DNA of 64,000 bases from Rhizobium sp. Root1334 (GCF_001426665.1 NZ_LMEY01000027.1:224439-288438), one strand, 5' to 3'. Counted from the stretch's first letter, positions 41,627 through 51,946 are shown. Program-made: numbers and translations. The notes: a model not told the origin generated them from the sequence alone.

Positions 41627-42643
41627 ATGAAGCTCGCCACACTCAAGGACTCCACCCGCGACGGCCGCCTGGTTGTCGTCTCTCGCGATTTGACCCGCTG
41701 TTCCGAGGTCGGCCATATCGCCCGCACGCTGCAGGCGGCACTGGACGACTGGGCCTATGTCGGCCCGCGGTTGAGCGAGGTGGCCGAAGGTCTGGAGACC
41801 GGCGCCCAGCCCTCCATCCGCTTCCACGAACATGAGGCCACGTCCCCCCTGCCGCGCGCCTATCAGTGGGCGGACGGCTCGGCCTACGTCAATCATGTTG
41901 AATTGGTCCGCAAGGCCCGCAACGCCGAAATGCCGGCTGCGTTCTGGACTGAGCCCTTGATGTACCAGGGTGGTTCGGACTCGTTCCTCGCTCCCCGCGA
42001 TCCGATTGTCATGGCGGACGAGGCCTATGGCATCGACATGGAAGCCGAGATCGCCGTCATCGTCGATGACGTGCCGATGGCAGCCACCGTCGAGCAGGCA
42101 AGGGCCGAGATCCGCCTGATCATGCTGGTCAACGACGTCTCCCTGCGCGGCCTGATCCCGGCCGAACTTGCCAAGGGCTTTGGGTTCTTCCAGTCCAAGC
42201 CGTCTTCGGCCTTCTCCCCTGTTGCGGTGACGCCGGAAGAACTCGGTGATGCCTGGGATGGCGGCAAGCTGCATCTGCCGCTGCTTGTCGATCTCAACGG
42301 CAAGCCCTTTGGCCGCGCCGATGCCGGCATCGATATGACCTTTGATTTCGGCCAGCTCGTTGCCCATGCCGCGAAAACCCGGCCACTCCGCGCCGGCACC
42401 ATTATCGGCTCCGGCACTGTCTCCAACAAGCTCGACGGCGGCCCCGGAAAACCGGTCTCGCAAGGCGGCGCCGGCTATTCCTGCATCGCCGAAATCCGCA
42501 CCATCGAAACCATCGAGAAGGGCACCCCAGCCACCCCGTTCATGCATTTCGGCGATACAGTCCGCATCGAGATGAAGGACAAGGCCGGCCATTCGATCTT
42601 CGGCGCGATCGAGCAGACCGTCACGAAATATGAACCCCGCTGA
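41627..42643 (+). CDS. Fumarylacetoacetate hydrolase family protein
   Basis: This 338-residue protein has the FAH metal-binding region (DMEAEIAVIVDDVPM; LVNDVSLRGLIPAE) and the C-terminal GSGTVSNK block. It should cleave fumarylacetoacetate to fumarate and acetoacetate, the last step of the homogentisate pathway. It overlaps maiA by 14 bp if maiA starts at 42630. The size is that of the bacterial FAH used in tyrosine degradation. Confidence 0.92.
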   Translation: MKLATLKDSTRDGRLVVVSRDLTRCSEVGHIARTLQAALDDWAYVGPRLSEVAEGLETGAQPSIRFHEHEATSPLPRAYQWADGSAYVNHVELVRKARNAEMPAAFWTEPLMYQGGSDSFLAPRDPIVMADEAYGIDMEAEIAVIVDDVPMAATVEQARAEIRLIMLVNDVSLRGLIPAELAKGFGFFQSKPSSAFSPVAVTPEELGDAWDGGKLHLPLLVDLNGKPFGRADAGIDMTFDFGQLVAHAAKTRPLRAGTIIGSGTVSNKLDGGPGKPVSQGGAGYSCIAEIRTIETIEKGTPATPFMHFGDTVRIEMKDKAGHSIFGAIEQTVTKYEPR

Positions 42644-43295
42644 GGCTGCCCCGATGAACGATACCATTTTGTTCGACTACTGGCGCTCCTCTGCCAGTTA
42701 TCGGGTGCGGATCGCGCTCAACGTGCTGGCCATCCCTTACAAATCAGTGCCTGTCGATCTTTTACGCGGAGAACACAAACAACCGGAACACCTTGCCCGC
42801 AATCCGCAAGGGCTGGTTCCGGCCCTGCAGATCGGCGGTCACATTTTGACCCAGTCGCTTGCCATCGTCGAATATCTGACGGAAACCCGGCCGGACACCA
42901 CGCTTTTGCCCGCCGATCCACTCGGACGCCACCGCGTCCGCGCGCTATCCTATGCAATCGCGATGGACATCCATCCGGTCTGCAATCTCGGGGTCGCCGC
43001 CTATGTCATGCAGCAATCCAGCGATCCCGATGCGGCGCGCTCCGCATGGATGCGCAAGTTCATCGGCGAAGGCCTAACCGCATTCGAACGCCTGCTCGAC
43101 AACCCAGCAACCGGCAGCTTTTGCCACGGCGACACCCCGAGCATGGCCGATCTCTGCCTTGTGCCGCAGGTCTACAATGCCCGGCGTTGGAATGCCGATC
43201 TGTCGGCCTGCCCGCGCACGGTGGAGATCGCCGACAGATGTGCGGCGCTACCGGCCTTTGCCGCAGCCCATCCGGATCAGGTTGCCCCAAAATAA
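42630..43295 (+). CDS. maiA: Maleylacetoacetate isomerase (zeta-class glutathione transferase)
   Basis: The protein is 221 residues from 42630, or 213 from the ATG at 42654, which puts the conserved N terminus nearer the start; I cannot decide between them. The motif SSASYRVRIAL marks the zeta class, and SMADLCLVPQVYNA lies in the C-terminal domain. It isomerises maleylacetoacetate to fumarylacetoacetate using glutathione. It completes the pathway with hmgA and fah. Confidence 0.94.
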   Translation: MNPAEAAPMNDTILFDYWRSSASYRVRIALNVLAIPYKSVPVDLLRGEHKQPEHLARNPQGLVPALQIGGHILTQSLAIVEYLTETRPDTTLLPADPLGRHRVRALSYAIAMDIHPVCNLGVAAYVMQQSSDPDAARSAWMRKFIGEGLTAFERLLDNPATGSFCHGDTPSMADLCLVPQVYNARRWNADLSACPRTVEIADRCAALPAFAAAHPDQVAPK

Positions 43296-43388
43296 CCGCG
43301 GCAATTATCAATCCACTTTTCCACGGAAGCCGTTTTTGGCACAAGGGTCATACCGGTCGATGACGGCCGCCTGGGAAGAGGCTTTACC

Positions 43389-44036
43389 ATGGATCAGGAT
43401 TTTCTCATCGACGGACCGGCCGATGCGGCCGTCACCATCCTGCTTGCCCATGGCGCCGGTGCCCCGATGGATTCCACATCGATGAATGCCGCTACGGCAG
43501 CGCTTGCCGCTGCAGGGTTTCGCGTCGCCCGGTTTGAGTTCGGCTACATGGCTGCCCGTCGCAGCGCCGGAACCCGAAAGCCGCCCCCGAAAGCTGAGAA
43601 GCTGATCCCCGAATACATGGCGGCCATCGCGCGGCTCGGTGCCAGCGGACCCTTGATCATCGGTGGAAAATCGATGGGTGGCCGCGTTGCCAGCATGGCG
43701 GCCGACGATCTTTTGCTGCAGGGTGCCATCACCGGCTTGCTCTGCCTCGGCTATCCGTTCCATCCGCCGGGCAAACCCGAAAACTTGCGCACGCAGCATC
43801 TCGCTGAGCTGAAAACGCCGGCGCTCATCTGCCAGGGAACCCGTGATGAATTCGGAACGCGCGAGGAGGTTGCAGGCTACGCGCTGTCCGGCAGCATCCG
43901 TATTCTGTGGCTTGAAGACGGTGACCACGATCTGAAGCCGCGCAAGGCGCTCTCCGGCTTCTCAACGGCCGATCACCTGAAGAGCATGGCTGAAACAGTC
44001 AGGGACTGGTCCGCCGGAATAATCGGGACAGCTTGA
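43389..44036 (+). CDS. Alpha/beta hydrolase, TEX30/KANL3-like family
   Basis: This 215-residue protein has the oxyanion region LLAHGAGAPMDS, the nucleophile elbow GGKSMGGRV (serine at about 96) and a histidine in LEDGDHDLKP near residue 178. A conserved block CLGYPFHPPGKPE follows the nucleophile. It is a small cytosolic esterase-like protein of unknown substrate. It is 93 bp downstream of maiA on the same strand with its own start region, so it may or may not belong to that operon. Confidence 0.85.
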   Translation: MDQDFLIDGPADAAVTILLAHGAGAPMDSTSMNAATAALAAAGFRVARFEFGYMAARRSAGTRKPPPKAEKLIPEYMAAIARLGASGPLIIGGKSMGGRVASMAADDLLLQGAITGLLCLGYPFHPPGKPENLRTQHLAELKTPALICQGTRDEFGTREEVAGYALSGSIRILWLEDGDHDLKPRKALSGFSTADHLKSMAETVRDWSAGIIGTA

Positions 44037-44212
44037 AAACGGCCTCGCCTACCATCCACAAACCTGTCATCGGCGCCGTGCTACAAACCGGCTGAGTTGC
44101 CGTGCCGCCCTTTATTGTGACAGAAATCTATGCTCTAGGGCCTTTCAACCAGAGGGCAGTCACGGTATGCCCTCCATATCCAGACGAACCCGTCCGCAGG
44201 AGATTAAGCGAA

Positions 44213-45664
44213 ATGGCAGAAACAACCTACCCGATTCACGGCGAAATCACGGGCCCGATCGTCATGATCGGCTTTGGCTCCATCGGCCGCGGCACCCTGC
44301 CCCTGATCGAGCGCCACTTCAAATTCGACAAGAGCCGGATGGTTGTCATCGACCCGCGCGAAGACGCAGCCGACATGGAAATCCTTGCCAAGCATGGCGT
44401 CCGCCACATCAAGGAATATGTCACCAAGGACAACTACAAGGACCTCTTGAAGCCGCTTCTCACCGAAGGCGGCGGCCAGGGTTTCTGCGTCAACCTGTCG
44501 GTCGATACCGGCTCTGTTGATCTGATGAAGTTCTGCCGCAAGCTCGACGTGCTCTACATCGACACGGTTATCGAACCTTGGCTCGGCTTCTACTTCGACA
44601 AGAACATGAAGAACTCCGAGCGCACCAACTATGCGCTGCGTGAAACGCTGCGCAAGGAAAAGGCCAAGAACCCGGGCGGCACAACCGCGGTATCCACCTG
44701 CGGTGCAAATCCGGGCATGGTCTCCTGGTTTGTCAAGCAGGCGCTGGTGAACCTCGCCAACGATCTCGACATCAAGTTCGAAGAGCCCGACCAGCATGAC
44801 CGCGAAGGCTGGGCCAAGCTGATGAAGAAGACCGGCGTCAAGGGCATTCATATCGCTGAGCGCGACACCCAGCGCACAAAGCATCCGAAGCCGCTCAACG
44901 TCTTCTGGAACACCTGGTCGGTCGAAGGCTTCATTTCCGAAGGCCTGCAGCCAGCCGAACTCGGCTGGGGCACCCATGAAAACTGGATGCCGAAGAATGC
45001 CAAGAAGCACAAGAAGGGCAACAAGGCCGCCATCTATCTCGAACAGCCGGGCGCCAACACCCGCGTTCGCACCTGGTGCCCGACACCTGGCCCGCAGTAT
45101 GGCTTCCTGGTCACCCACAACGAATCCATCTCGATCGCCGACTACTTCACGGTCAAGGACAAGGATGGCGACGTCACGTTCCGTCCGACCTGCCATTACG
45201 CTTACCATCCGGCCAATGACGCCGTGCTTTCGTTGCACGAAATGTTCGGCAATGGCGGCAATGCGCAGCCGGTCCACCACGTGCTCAACGAAGACGAACT
45301 CGAGGATGGCGTCGACGAACTGGGCGTCCTGCTCTATGGCCACGACAAGAATGCCTACTGGTATGGTTCGCGCCTGTCGCTCGAAGAAACCCGCCGCATC
45401 GCTCCCTACCAGAACGCGACCGGCCTGCAAGTGACCTCGGCTGTTCTGTCCGGCATGGTCTGGGCGCTTGAAAACCCGACCGCCGGCATCGTCGAAGCCG
45501 ACGAGGTCGACTACAAGCGTTGCCTCGAAGTGCAGACCCCGTATCTTGGCCCGGTTGAAGGCCACTACACCGATTGGACCCCGCTCGACGGCCGCCCGGG
45601 CCTCTTCCCGGAAGACCTCGACACCAAGGATCCGTGGCAGTTCAAGAATATTCTCGTTCGCTGA
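44213..45664 (+). CDS. hss: Homospermidine synthase
   Basis: The start is at 44213 after AGGAG, giving 483 residues; the open frame extends 37 codons upstream without a coding look. A Rossmann motif GFGSIGRGTLPLIERH lies near residue 20, followed by STCGANPGMVSWF and other saccharopine-dehydrogenase-like blocks. The enzyme makes homospermidine from putrescine and is the main polyamine enzyme of many rhizobia. A terminator follows at 45690. It appears monocistronic. Confidence 0.94.
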   Translation: MAETTYPIHGEITGPIVMIGFGSIGRGTLPLIERHFKFDKSRMVVIDPREDAADMEILAKHGVRHIKEYVTKDNYKDLLKPLLTEGGGQGFCVNLSVDTGSVDLMKFCRKLDVLYIDTVIEPWLGFYFDKNMKNSERTNYALRETLRKEKAKNPGGTTAVSTCGANPGMVSWFVKQALVNLANDLDIKFEEPDQHDREGWAKLMKKTGVKGIHIAERDTQRTKHPKPLNVFWNTWSVEGFISEGLQPAELGWGTHENWMPKNAKKHKKGNKAAIYLEQPGANTRVRTWCPTPGPQYGFLVTHNESISIADYFTVKDKDGDVTFRPTCHYAYHPANDAVLSLHEMFGNGGNAQPVHHVLNEDELEDGVDELGVLLYGHDKNAYWYGSRLSLEETRRIAPYQNATGLQVTSAVLSGMVWALENPTAGIVEADEVDYKRCLEVQTPYLGPVEGHYTDWTPLDGRPGLFPEDLDTKDPWQFKNILVR

Positions 45665-45689
45665 ACTGACTGATTACGCTTGAATATTG

Positions 45690-45720
45690 AACGCCCGGGG
45701 AACGATCTCCGGGCGTTTTT
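45690..45720 (+). terminator. Terminator after hss
   Basis: AACGCCCGG and CCGGGCGTT form a 9-bp stem with an 11-base loop, followed by five T residues. Confidence 0.85.
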
Positions 45721-45838
45721 CGTTGTAGATCGAATAATACCTGCCCTGCTCACGCCCTACTCTTGCATTCAACTCCTGATCACGGCATGGTTTTTTCAAT
45801 CGAAAGACAGCTTTCCGCGCAGCCTCCGGGAGACACAT

Positions 45839-46207
45839 ATGAAGCCGATCGCCATCCTGACAGTTCTGTCCGCCGCAGCTCTGGCCTCCTGCCAGGGCGG
45901 GGGACAAGTGCGGGAACTGCCGCAAAACCGTCAGGTCGCACCGGCCGGTGTCGAAGGCGCGTGGGTCGATCCGAACGGCATCGTCTCGACATTCTCGGCG
46001 GGAACGTTCACCACCCGCACCACGGATACCAACCAGGTTCTGGCATCCGGAAACTACATCAACCTGTCGCCAAAGCTGGTTGAAATCAACATGACCTCGA
46101 TGGTCCGCAACACCCAGTCCAAGGTCAATTGCGCCATGGTCTCGATGGCGCAGCTCAACTGCACCACGGATTCCGGCGCACAGTTCTCGTTGTCCCGCAA
46201 GGGTTGA
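45839..46207 (+). CDS. Omp10-type outer-membrane lipoprotein
   Basis: The start is at 45839 behind GGGAGA. The 122-residue product has a lipoprotein signal (hydrophobic 5-18, lipobox LASC with Cys19). The mature part ([20 protein letters not shown] and [15 protein letters not shown]) resembles the Omp10 lipoprotein of Brucella. Two cysteines 10 residues apart near the C terminus could pair. It is likely anchored in the outer membrane; its function is not known. Confidence 0.87.
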   Translation: MKPIAILTVLSAAALASCQGGGQVRELPQNRQVAPAGVEGAWVDPNGIVSTFSAGTFTTRTTDTNQVLASGNYINLSPKLVEINMTSMVRNTQSKVNCAMVSMAQLNCTTDSGAQFSLSRKG

Positions 46208-46223
46208 TGGGCGGCTCCTGCCG

Positions 46224-47048
46224 TTAGCTGGAAGGTTCGCTGCCCCCGTGACCAACCAGCATCGCCATAGCCTTGGCTGTTGCCGCGTCGGCGGGGAAGA
46301 ACGCCTCGATCGTGACTTCGGACAGGGTCACATCGACGGCAGTGCCAAACACCGTCGTCGTGCTGAGAAAAGACAGCGGGCCTCTCTCGCCCGCCAGAAT
46401 GAGCGGCACCGCGATCTCGGCATGCCCCGAGCGCTGCGGCTTGCGTGCAGCGCCAGCCTGCGGCGGCACCGGGTAAGACTTCAATTCCTCAAGAAGCGCC
46501 GCAAGCTGCGGATCGGCCGATATATCGATATCGTGCGACAGCCGCTTGAGAATGTGCGTGCGCCATTCCCTGAAATTCAGGATCCGCCCGGCAATCCCGT
46601 CCGGATGCATGCTGACGCGCAGCACGTTGACCGGCCCCGAGAGCAGATGTTCGGCAACGCCGGAAAGCAGCACCCCGACCGCCCTGTTTGAAGCCAGAAG
46701 CGTCCAGTGCCGATCGACGGCGAGTGCTGGATGCGGATCGTGGCCATCAAGAATGCGCGTGATCACACCCCGCGCGGCTGCAAGCTCTGGCGCATCCAGT
46801 GGCCGGTCGCGATAAAGCGGCGCAAAACCTGCCGCCACCAGAATGGCGTTCTGCTCCCGCAAGGGGACGGCCAGCGTTTCCGTCAGCCGCAACACCATAT
46901 CGCGGCTTGGCAGGGCACGGCCCGATTCCAGGAAGCTCAGGTGGCGTTGCGAAATATCGGCGTCGGCGGCAAGCGCCAGCTGGCTCAGCCGCCGTCTTTG
47001 ACGCCAGTCACGCAACAGGTCTCCGGCAGAGGACGGTTTCTCGATCAT
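46224..47048 (-). CDS. XRE-family regulator with MmyB-like ligand-binding domain
   Basis: This 274-residue protein has an XRE helix-turn-helix at residues 10-65 (LRDWRQRRRLSQLALAADAD, then ISQRHLSFLESGRALPSRDMV). The longer MmyB-type domain follows (DGHDPHPALAVDRHWTLLASN), a fatty-acid or small-molecule binding fold in its family. It is divergent from the small membrane protein gene at 47185, which it may control. The last 14 residues are disordered. Confidence 0.88.
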   Translation of the reverse strand: MIEKPSSAGDLLRDWRQRRRLSQLALAADADISQRHLSFLESGRALPSRDMVLRLTETLAVPLREQNAILVAAGFAPLYRDRPLDAPELAAARGVITRILDGHDPHPALAVDRHWTLLASNRAVGVLLSGVAEHLLSGPVNVLRVSMHPDGIAGRILNFREWRTHILKRLSHDIDISADPQLAALLEELKSYPVPPQAGAARKPQRSGHAEIAVPLILAGERGPLSFLSTTTVFGTAVDVTLSEVTIEAFFPADAATAKAMAMLVGHGGSEPSS

Positions 47049-47184
47049 GCCACAAATATGGCCGCATCCGGTAAGATCCGCAATTACCTCAGACGTAATC
47101 GACTGGACTACCGGACCGCGCCAACATTGCGGTCAGGGCGCTGCAATGGGTGCAGGCCTGTTGGCGAGAAAACGAGGACGGATC

Positions 47185-47586
47185 ATGCCCAAACTCAACG
47201 CACTCTCTTTGAAAACACTGCTGGCGATCGATGCCCTGACCTGCGCAGCGATGGGCGCCGCACTGTTGGTTGCTGCCGCTCCGGCAAGCGCCATCACCCA
47301 GATTCCGCAAACTCTTCTGCAGGGTGCAGGTCTGATCCTTCTTCCCATTGCGGCCTTCATGGCTCTAACTTCGGCCTTTGCCTTATCATCGCGCTGGGCG
47401 GTCGGCATCGTCATTCTGGGCAACGCCCTCTGGACCGCCGCCAGCATTCTTCTGCCGGTCAGCGGGTTCATTGCCCCCAATGCCCTTGGCTGGGCTTTCC
47501 TCATCGGTCAGGCAGCGGTCGTTGCCGTCATTGCCAAGCTCGAACTGGATGCCTCGAGAAACCCGCTGGCCGTCCCGGGCTTGTGA
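47185..47586 (+). CDS. Small integral membrane protein
   Basis: The likely start at 47185 follows GAGGA and gives 133 residues with four hydrophobic segments (about 10-30, 42-62, 70-90 and 98-115). It has no conserved family signature that I know. It is divergent from the MmyB-like regulator, a pattern seen with regulated small membrane proteins, so the two may form a unit. An earlier in-frame start exists but lies within the regulator's promoter region. Confidence 0.75.
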   Translation: MPKLNALSLKTLLAIDALTCAAMGAALLVAAAPASAITQIPQTLLQGAGLILLPIAAFMALTSAFALSSRWAVGIVILGNALWTAASILLPVSGFIAPNALGWAFLIGQAAVVAVIAKLELDASRNPLAVPGL

Positions 47587-47806
47587 ACCGCCGCCAGTCT
47601 CCCCGAAAACCGATCAGGCGCCGCTGCCCGCCAGCGGCGCTTTCTTTTGTGCCGCCGCCGATTTTAACCTTGCCGGGAGACCGCCGGGAGATAGATGCAA
47701 TTACTGCTTGATGTCGGCGCGCCCAAATGAAACCATCCGTTCCGGCCCAAGTGTCAAAGCTGTGCTCGATTATGCTGACAACAAACATGAAAAACGGGAG
47801 ACATCC

Positions 47807-49687
47807 ATGATCAGACATTTGCGAACCGGGCTGATGACAGCCTCGATTTTTGCACTTTCGTCCGGTGCCGCCTTCGCCGATTATGAATTGAACATCCTGC
47901 ATATCAACGATCTTCACTCGCGCATCGAATCGATCAACAAGTTCGATTCCACCTGCTCGGCCGAAGAAGAGGGCAAGAACGAGTGCTTTGGCGGCGTCGC
48001 GCGTTTGAAAACAGCGATTGACGGGAAGCGACAGGAATTGACTGGCAAGAACGTTCTGCTGCTCAACGCTGGCGACAATTTCCAGGGCTCGCTGTTTTTC
48101 ACCACTTACAAGGGCGCCGCTGAAGCCGAATTCCTCAATCTGATGAAGTTCGACGCCATGACCATCGGCAACCACGAGTTCGATGAAGGCGAAGGCGGCC
48201 TGGTCCCGTTCCTCGACAAGGTCACCTTCCCGGTCATCTCGTCCAATGTTCTGGCGGGTTACAAGTCCAAACTCATCGACCGTATCAAGCCTTCGCTGGT
48301 GCTCGACGTCGGCGGCCAGAAGATAGGCATCGTCGGCGCGGTCGCCAATGATACCCCCGAAATCTCTTCGCCAGGCGACGACGTGCTGATCGGCGTCGAT
48401 GTCGATACCATTACCACCGCAGTGCAGGATCTGAAGAAGCAGGGCGTCGACAAGATCATCGCGCTCACGCACGTTGGCTACCCGCGCGATCTCGCCGTTA
48501 TCGCCAAGATCCCCGATGTCGATATCGTTGTCGGCGGTCATTCCCACAGCCTGTTGTCCAACACCGACGAGAAGGCCGAAGGCCCCTACCCGACAATGGT
48601 CGACAACCCCGGCGGCTACAAGGTTCCGGTCGTACAGGCCGGTTCCTACAGCAAGTATCTCGGCGATCTCGTCGTCAATTTCGACGATACCGGCGTCGTC
48701 AAATCCGCCAAGGGCGACCCGATCCTGATCGACTCCAAGTTCAAGCCGGACGAAGCCGTGGTCGCCCGCGTCAAGGAAATGGGAAAGCCGATCGACGACC
48801 TGAAAGCCAAGATCATTGGCAAGACGGAAGCGGCGATCGACGGCACCCGCGAATCCTGCCGTGCCAAGGAATGCGAGATGGGCGACCTCGTCGCTGACGC
48901 CATGCTCGACCGCGTCAAGGGCCAGGGCGTTACCATCGCCATCACCAATGGCGGCGGCTTGCGCGCCTCCATCGACGCGGGCGACGTTTCCATGAGCGAG
49001 GCGATTACCGTCCTGCCGTTCCAGAACACGGTCGCCACCTTCCAGATCAAGGGCGCCGATATTGCCGCGGCACTTGAAAACGGCCTCAGCCAGATCGAGG
49101 AAGCCGGCGGCCGTTTCCCGCAGGTGGCCGGTATGAAGTTCTCTTTCGATAGAAGCCGCCCGATCGGCAACCGGATTTCGGTTGTCGAGGTCAAGGAGGG
49201 CGAAGCCTATGTGCCGCTCGATGCGGGCAAGACCTACAATGTCGTCACCAACAACTTCATGCGCAATGGTGGCGATGGATACAGCATCTTCAAGACCAAG
49301 GCCGAAAACGCCTATGACTACGGTCCGGGGCTTGAGACGGTGCTTGCCGACTATCTGACCGCCAACAATCCCTACAAGCCAATGACCGACGGCCGCATCA
49401 CCGAGATTGCCGCTGCGACCCCGGCAGAACCATCGACGCAGACTAACACCGATACGGCCGTGACCACCGATGCCAAGCCGGCTGCGACCGAAACGGCAAC
49501 ACCGGAGGCCAAGCCAGCCGCAACCGCCGAAAGCAAGCATGTGATTGCCAAGGGCGACACGCTCTGGGATCTGGCCAAGGCCGTTTATGGCAATGGCGAA
49601 CTATGGCGGACGATTGCCAAGGCCAACGGCAATCCGGCCCCACGCCACCTGGAAATCGGCAAGGAACTGACAATTCCGGCCAAGTAA
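47807..49687 (+). CDS. Secreted 5'-nucleotidase with C-terminal LysM domain
   Basis: The start at 47807 follows GGGAG and opens a signal peptide (MIRHLRTGLMTASIFALSSG). The 626-residue protein has a metallophosphatase domain (LHINDLHSR, NAGDNFQGS, GNHEFDEG, THVGYPRD and GGHSHS). The 5'-nucleotidase C-terminal domain follows (GDLVADAMLDR; TNGGGLRASI). A linker rich in threonine, alanine and proline (about 540-575) leads to a LysM domain (VIAKGDTLWDLAKAVYG to the end). LysM should hold the enzyme on peptidoglycan. It probably releases nucleosides and phosphate in the periplasm. The open frame extends upstream to 47378, but that is not coding. Confidence 0.9.
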   Translation: MIRHLRTGLMTASIFALSSGAAFADYELNILHINDLHSRIESINKFDSTCSAEEEGKNECFGGVARLKTAIDGKRQELTGKNVLLLNAGDNFQGSLFFTTYKGAAEAEFLNLMKFDAMTIGNHEFDEGEGGLVPFLDKVTFPVISSNVLAGYKSKLIDRIKPSLVLDVGGQKIGIVGAVANDTPEISSPGDDVLIGVDVDTITTAVQDLKKQGVDKIIALTHVGYPRDLAVIAKIPDVDIVVGGHSHSLLSNTDEKAEGPYPTMVDNPGGYKVPVVQAGSYSKYLGDLVVNFDDTGVVKSAKGDPILIDSKFKPDEAVVARVKEMGKPIDDLKAKIIGKTEAAIDGTRESCRAKECEMGDLVADAMLDRVKGQGVTIAITNGGGLRASIDAGDVSMSEAITVLPFQNTVATFQIKGADIAAALENGLSQIEEAGGRFPQVAGMKFSFDRSRPIGNRISVVEVKEGEAYVPLDAGKTYNVVTNNFMRNGGDGYSIFKTKAENAYDYGPGLETVLADYLTANNPYKPMTDGRITEIAAATPAEPSTQTNTDTAVTTDAKPAATETATPEAKPAATAESKHVIAKGDTLWDLAKAVYGNGELWRTIAKANGNPAPRHLEIGKELTIPAK

Positions 49688-49710
49688 GACAATATGTCTC
49701 TCGTCAATCG

Positions 49711-49740
49711 GCCGGTCCGGGGTTCCCCGGGCCGGTTTTT
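49711..49740 (+). terminator. Terminator after the 5'-nucleotidase
   Basis: A GC-rich stem (CCGGTCCGGGG with CCCCGGGCCGG, one G-T pairing) closes a TT turn and is followed by five T residues, 23 bp after the stop. Confidence 0.85.
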
Positions 49741-49818
49741 CTTTTTAAGAACGGCATGAACCGCAGGCGCCGCTTGCCGTATAAGAAGCGCCAAACACCG
49801 TACCTTGCAGGATAAGCC

Positions 49819-50853
49819 ATGACCGCTGCCACTGAAATGACCACCACCAACCACCCGCCCGTCAAGTTTGGCAAGGTGGGTGTGCTGCTGGTCAATCTCG
49901 GCACGCCGGATGGCACCGACAAGGTGTCGATGCGGCGTTACCTCAAGCAATTCCTGATGGACCGGCGGGTGATCGAATGGTCGCCGTTCTTCTGGTACCC
50001 GATCCTGTTCGGCATCGTGCTGAACACGCGTCCCGCCAAGGTTGGCAAGGCCTATGAGACGATCTGGAACAAGGATCTGAACGAAAGTTACCTGCGCACC
50101 TATACCCGCAACCAGGCGGAGATCATGGCGAAATCCTTTGCCGATCTTCCGGGCGTGCGCGTCGATTGGGCCATGCGCTACGGCCAGCCGTCGATCCAGT
50201 CGAAGATCGACGAACTGCAGAAGGACGGCTGCGAAAAGATCCTTCTCTTCCCGCTCTATCCGCAATATGCGGCGGCAACGACTGCGACCGTCAACGACGA
50301 GGCCTTCAAGGCGCTGTTGAAAATGCGCTGGCAGCCAGCCCTGCGCACCGTCGCGCCCTATCATGACGACCCGGTCTATATCGAGGCGCTCGCCAATTCG
50401 ATCACCAACCACCTCGCCACGCTCGACTGGGAGCCGGAAGTGGTGCTCACCTCCTTCCACGGCATCCCGCAATCCTATTTCGACAAGGGCGATCCCTACT
50501 ACTGTCAGTGTCAGAAAACCGCGAGGCTGCTGCGTGAAAAGCTCGGCTGGGGGAAGGAAAAGCTGCAGGTGACGTTCCAGTCCCGGTTCGGACCGGAAGA
50601 GTGGCTGCAGCCCTATACGGACAAGACGGTGGAAAAGCTCGGCAAGGAAGGCGTCAAGCGCATCGCCGTGATCAACCCCGGCTTCGTTTCGGATTGTCTG
50701 GAAACCCTGGAAGAAATCGCGGTAGAAGCCGCCGAGACATTCCACCACGCCGGCGGCGAGAAGTTCACGCATATCCCCTGCCTGAACGACAGCAAGGACG
50801 GCATGACCGTGCTGGAACACGTGGTACGACGGGAATTGCAGGGCTGGGTCTAA
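49819..50853 (+). CDS. hemH: Ferrochelatase
   Basis: The protein has 344 residues and the family signature region [18 protein letters not shown] with the metal-site histidine, then YCQCQKTA and [14 protein letters not shown]. It inserts ferrous iron into protoporphyrin IX, the last step of heme synthesis. It is monocistronic between a terminator and the convergent queE gene, with which it shares four bases at the ends. Confidence 0.96.
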   Translation: MTAATEMTTTNHPPVKFGKVGVLLVNLGTPDGTDKVSMRRYLKQFLMDRRVIEWSPFFWYPILFGIVLNTRPAKVGKAYETIWNKDLNESYLRTYTRNQAEIMAKSFADLPGVRVDWAMRYGQPSIQSKIDELQKDGCEKILLFPLYPQYAAATTATVNDEAFKALLKMRWQPALRTVAPYHDDPVYIEALANSITNHLATLDWEPEVVLTSFHGIPQSYFDKGDPYYCQCQKTARLLREKLGWGKEKLQVTFQSRFGPEEWLQPYTDKTVEKLGKEGVKRIAVINPGFVSDCLETLEEIAVEAAETFHHAGGEKFTHIPCLNDSKDGMTVLEHVVRRELQGWV

Positions 50854-51590
50854 ACCCCGCGCCTGTTGCCCCACAAAAGCACATGTAACTGCGGCAAAAC
50901 GCGCGCGCCGAACCAGCGATCCTGCGTCACCCGGTCCACCAGCCAGCGCATGCGTTCGGCGATACCGTCCATGTCGATCCCCGCATCCACCTCGTCGCCA
51001 CCCGGCGGCGTGTGGTTGCCCGGCTGCAGATAGACGGGCAGTTGCGGATAGCGCACCGCTGCATCGCGGGCGTAGGCATAGTCCGCTTCGTCGAAGACAA
51101 CGATCTTCATCACGATTTCCGGCCTCCCGTCAGCGGCCTCAAGACAGCGATCGAACAGAACCCAGTCCGTTTCCATGCCACTGGACGGCGGCTTGGGGCT
51201 GAGAACCAGCACGTCGAGATCGGCAAACCAGTCCTTCGCCACGGAGCCCTGCGTTTCCAGCGCAAAACGGTACCCGTCCTCACGCCCGAGCTGGATCAGT
51301 GCACCGAGCGGCTGGATCGCGGGGTTGCCGCCGGACAAGGACACCGTGACCGGAACCCCGCCTGAAAGCCGCTTCACTTCTTTCCATACCGCCTGCGGCG
51401 TCATCGGCGCCCAGTCGTCACGATACCGGCTGTCAACCGCATGCAGGCTATCGCACCAGGAACAGCGATAATCACAGCCGCCAGTACGCACGAACACGGT
51501 CGGTAGCCCGATCAACACGCCCTCGCCCTGGATCGTCGGGCCGAACATTTCCGACACGCGAATGAGGCCGGCTCTCGCCTCGGTCGTCAC
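50850..51590 (-). CDS. queE: 7-carboxy-7-deazaguanine synthase QueE
   Basis: The GTG start at 51590 overlaps the queD stop (GTGA) and gives 246 residues. The radical SAM cysteines are C39, C43 and C46 in [11 protein letters not shown], a CX3CX2C spacing. The N terminus reads [10 protein letters not shown], as in the family. It converts carboxytetrahydropterin to carboxydeazaguanine on the way to preQ0 and queuosine. It is the third gene of the queC-queD-queE operon. An upstream in-frame extension overlaps queD and is unlikely. Confidence 0.95.
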   Translation of the reverse strand: MTTEARAGLIRVSEMFGPTIQGEGVLIGLPTVFVRTGGCDYRCSWCDSLHAVDSRYRDDWAPMTPQAVWKEVKRLSGGVPVTVSLSGGNPAIQPLGALIQLGREDGYRFALETQGSVAKDWFADLDVLVLSPKPPSSGMETDWVLFDRCLEAADGRPEIVMKIVVFDEADYAYARDAAVRYPQLPVYLQPGNHTPPGGDEVDAGIDMDGIAERMRWLVDRVTQDRWFGARVLPQLHVLLWGNRRGV

Positions 51591-51946
51591 GGCCGGTATT
51601 CCGCCCAGGTCTTGGGCGTCTCGCTGACTTTCACCGAAACCGTTTCCGGCAGGCGCGTCTTGCACCAGTCGTAGAAATGCCGCGCCAGGCACTCCGCCGT
51701 CACCCGGTCATGCCCGAGGACATCGTTGAGATGGCGGTGGTCGAAGCTTTCGTCGATATAGCGCTTGAGCGGCGACAACTCGTGATAGTCGCGCACGAAA
51801 CCGTGTTCGTTCAATTCCTCGGCCGCCAGCTCCACCACGACGACATAGTTATGCCCGTGCAGCCGCGCGCATTGATGGTCGGCCGGAAGGCTGGTGAGCT
51901 GATGTGAGGCGGAGAAATGAAACTCCTTGCTGATGCGAAACATCAT
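51587..51946 (-). CDS. queD: 6-carboxytetrahydropterin synthase QueD
   Basis: The ATG at 51946 overlaps the queC stop and follows GGAGG, giving 119 residues. Zinc histidines are H15 (FSASHQL) and H30 and H32 (RLHGHNY), with catalytic Cys26 in QCARLHG. It converts dihydroneopterin triphosphate to carboxytetrahydropterin. It is coupled to both queC and queE. Confidence 0.95.
   Translation of the reverse strand: MMFRISKEFHFSASHQLTSLPADHQCARLHGHNYVVVVELAAEELNEHGFVRDYHELSPLKRYIDESFDHRHLNDVLGHDRVTAECLARHFYDWCKTRLPETVSVKVSETPKTWAEYRP

Noticed and set aside
44204..45565. 453-codon open frame on the minus strand
   Set aside because: Shadow of homospermidine synthase, caused by GC-rich codon use.
47528..49540. 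670-codon open frame on the minus strand
   Set aside because: Shadow of the 5'-nucleotidase gene; no ribosome binding site and no recognisable domain.
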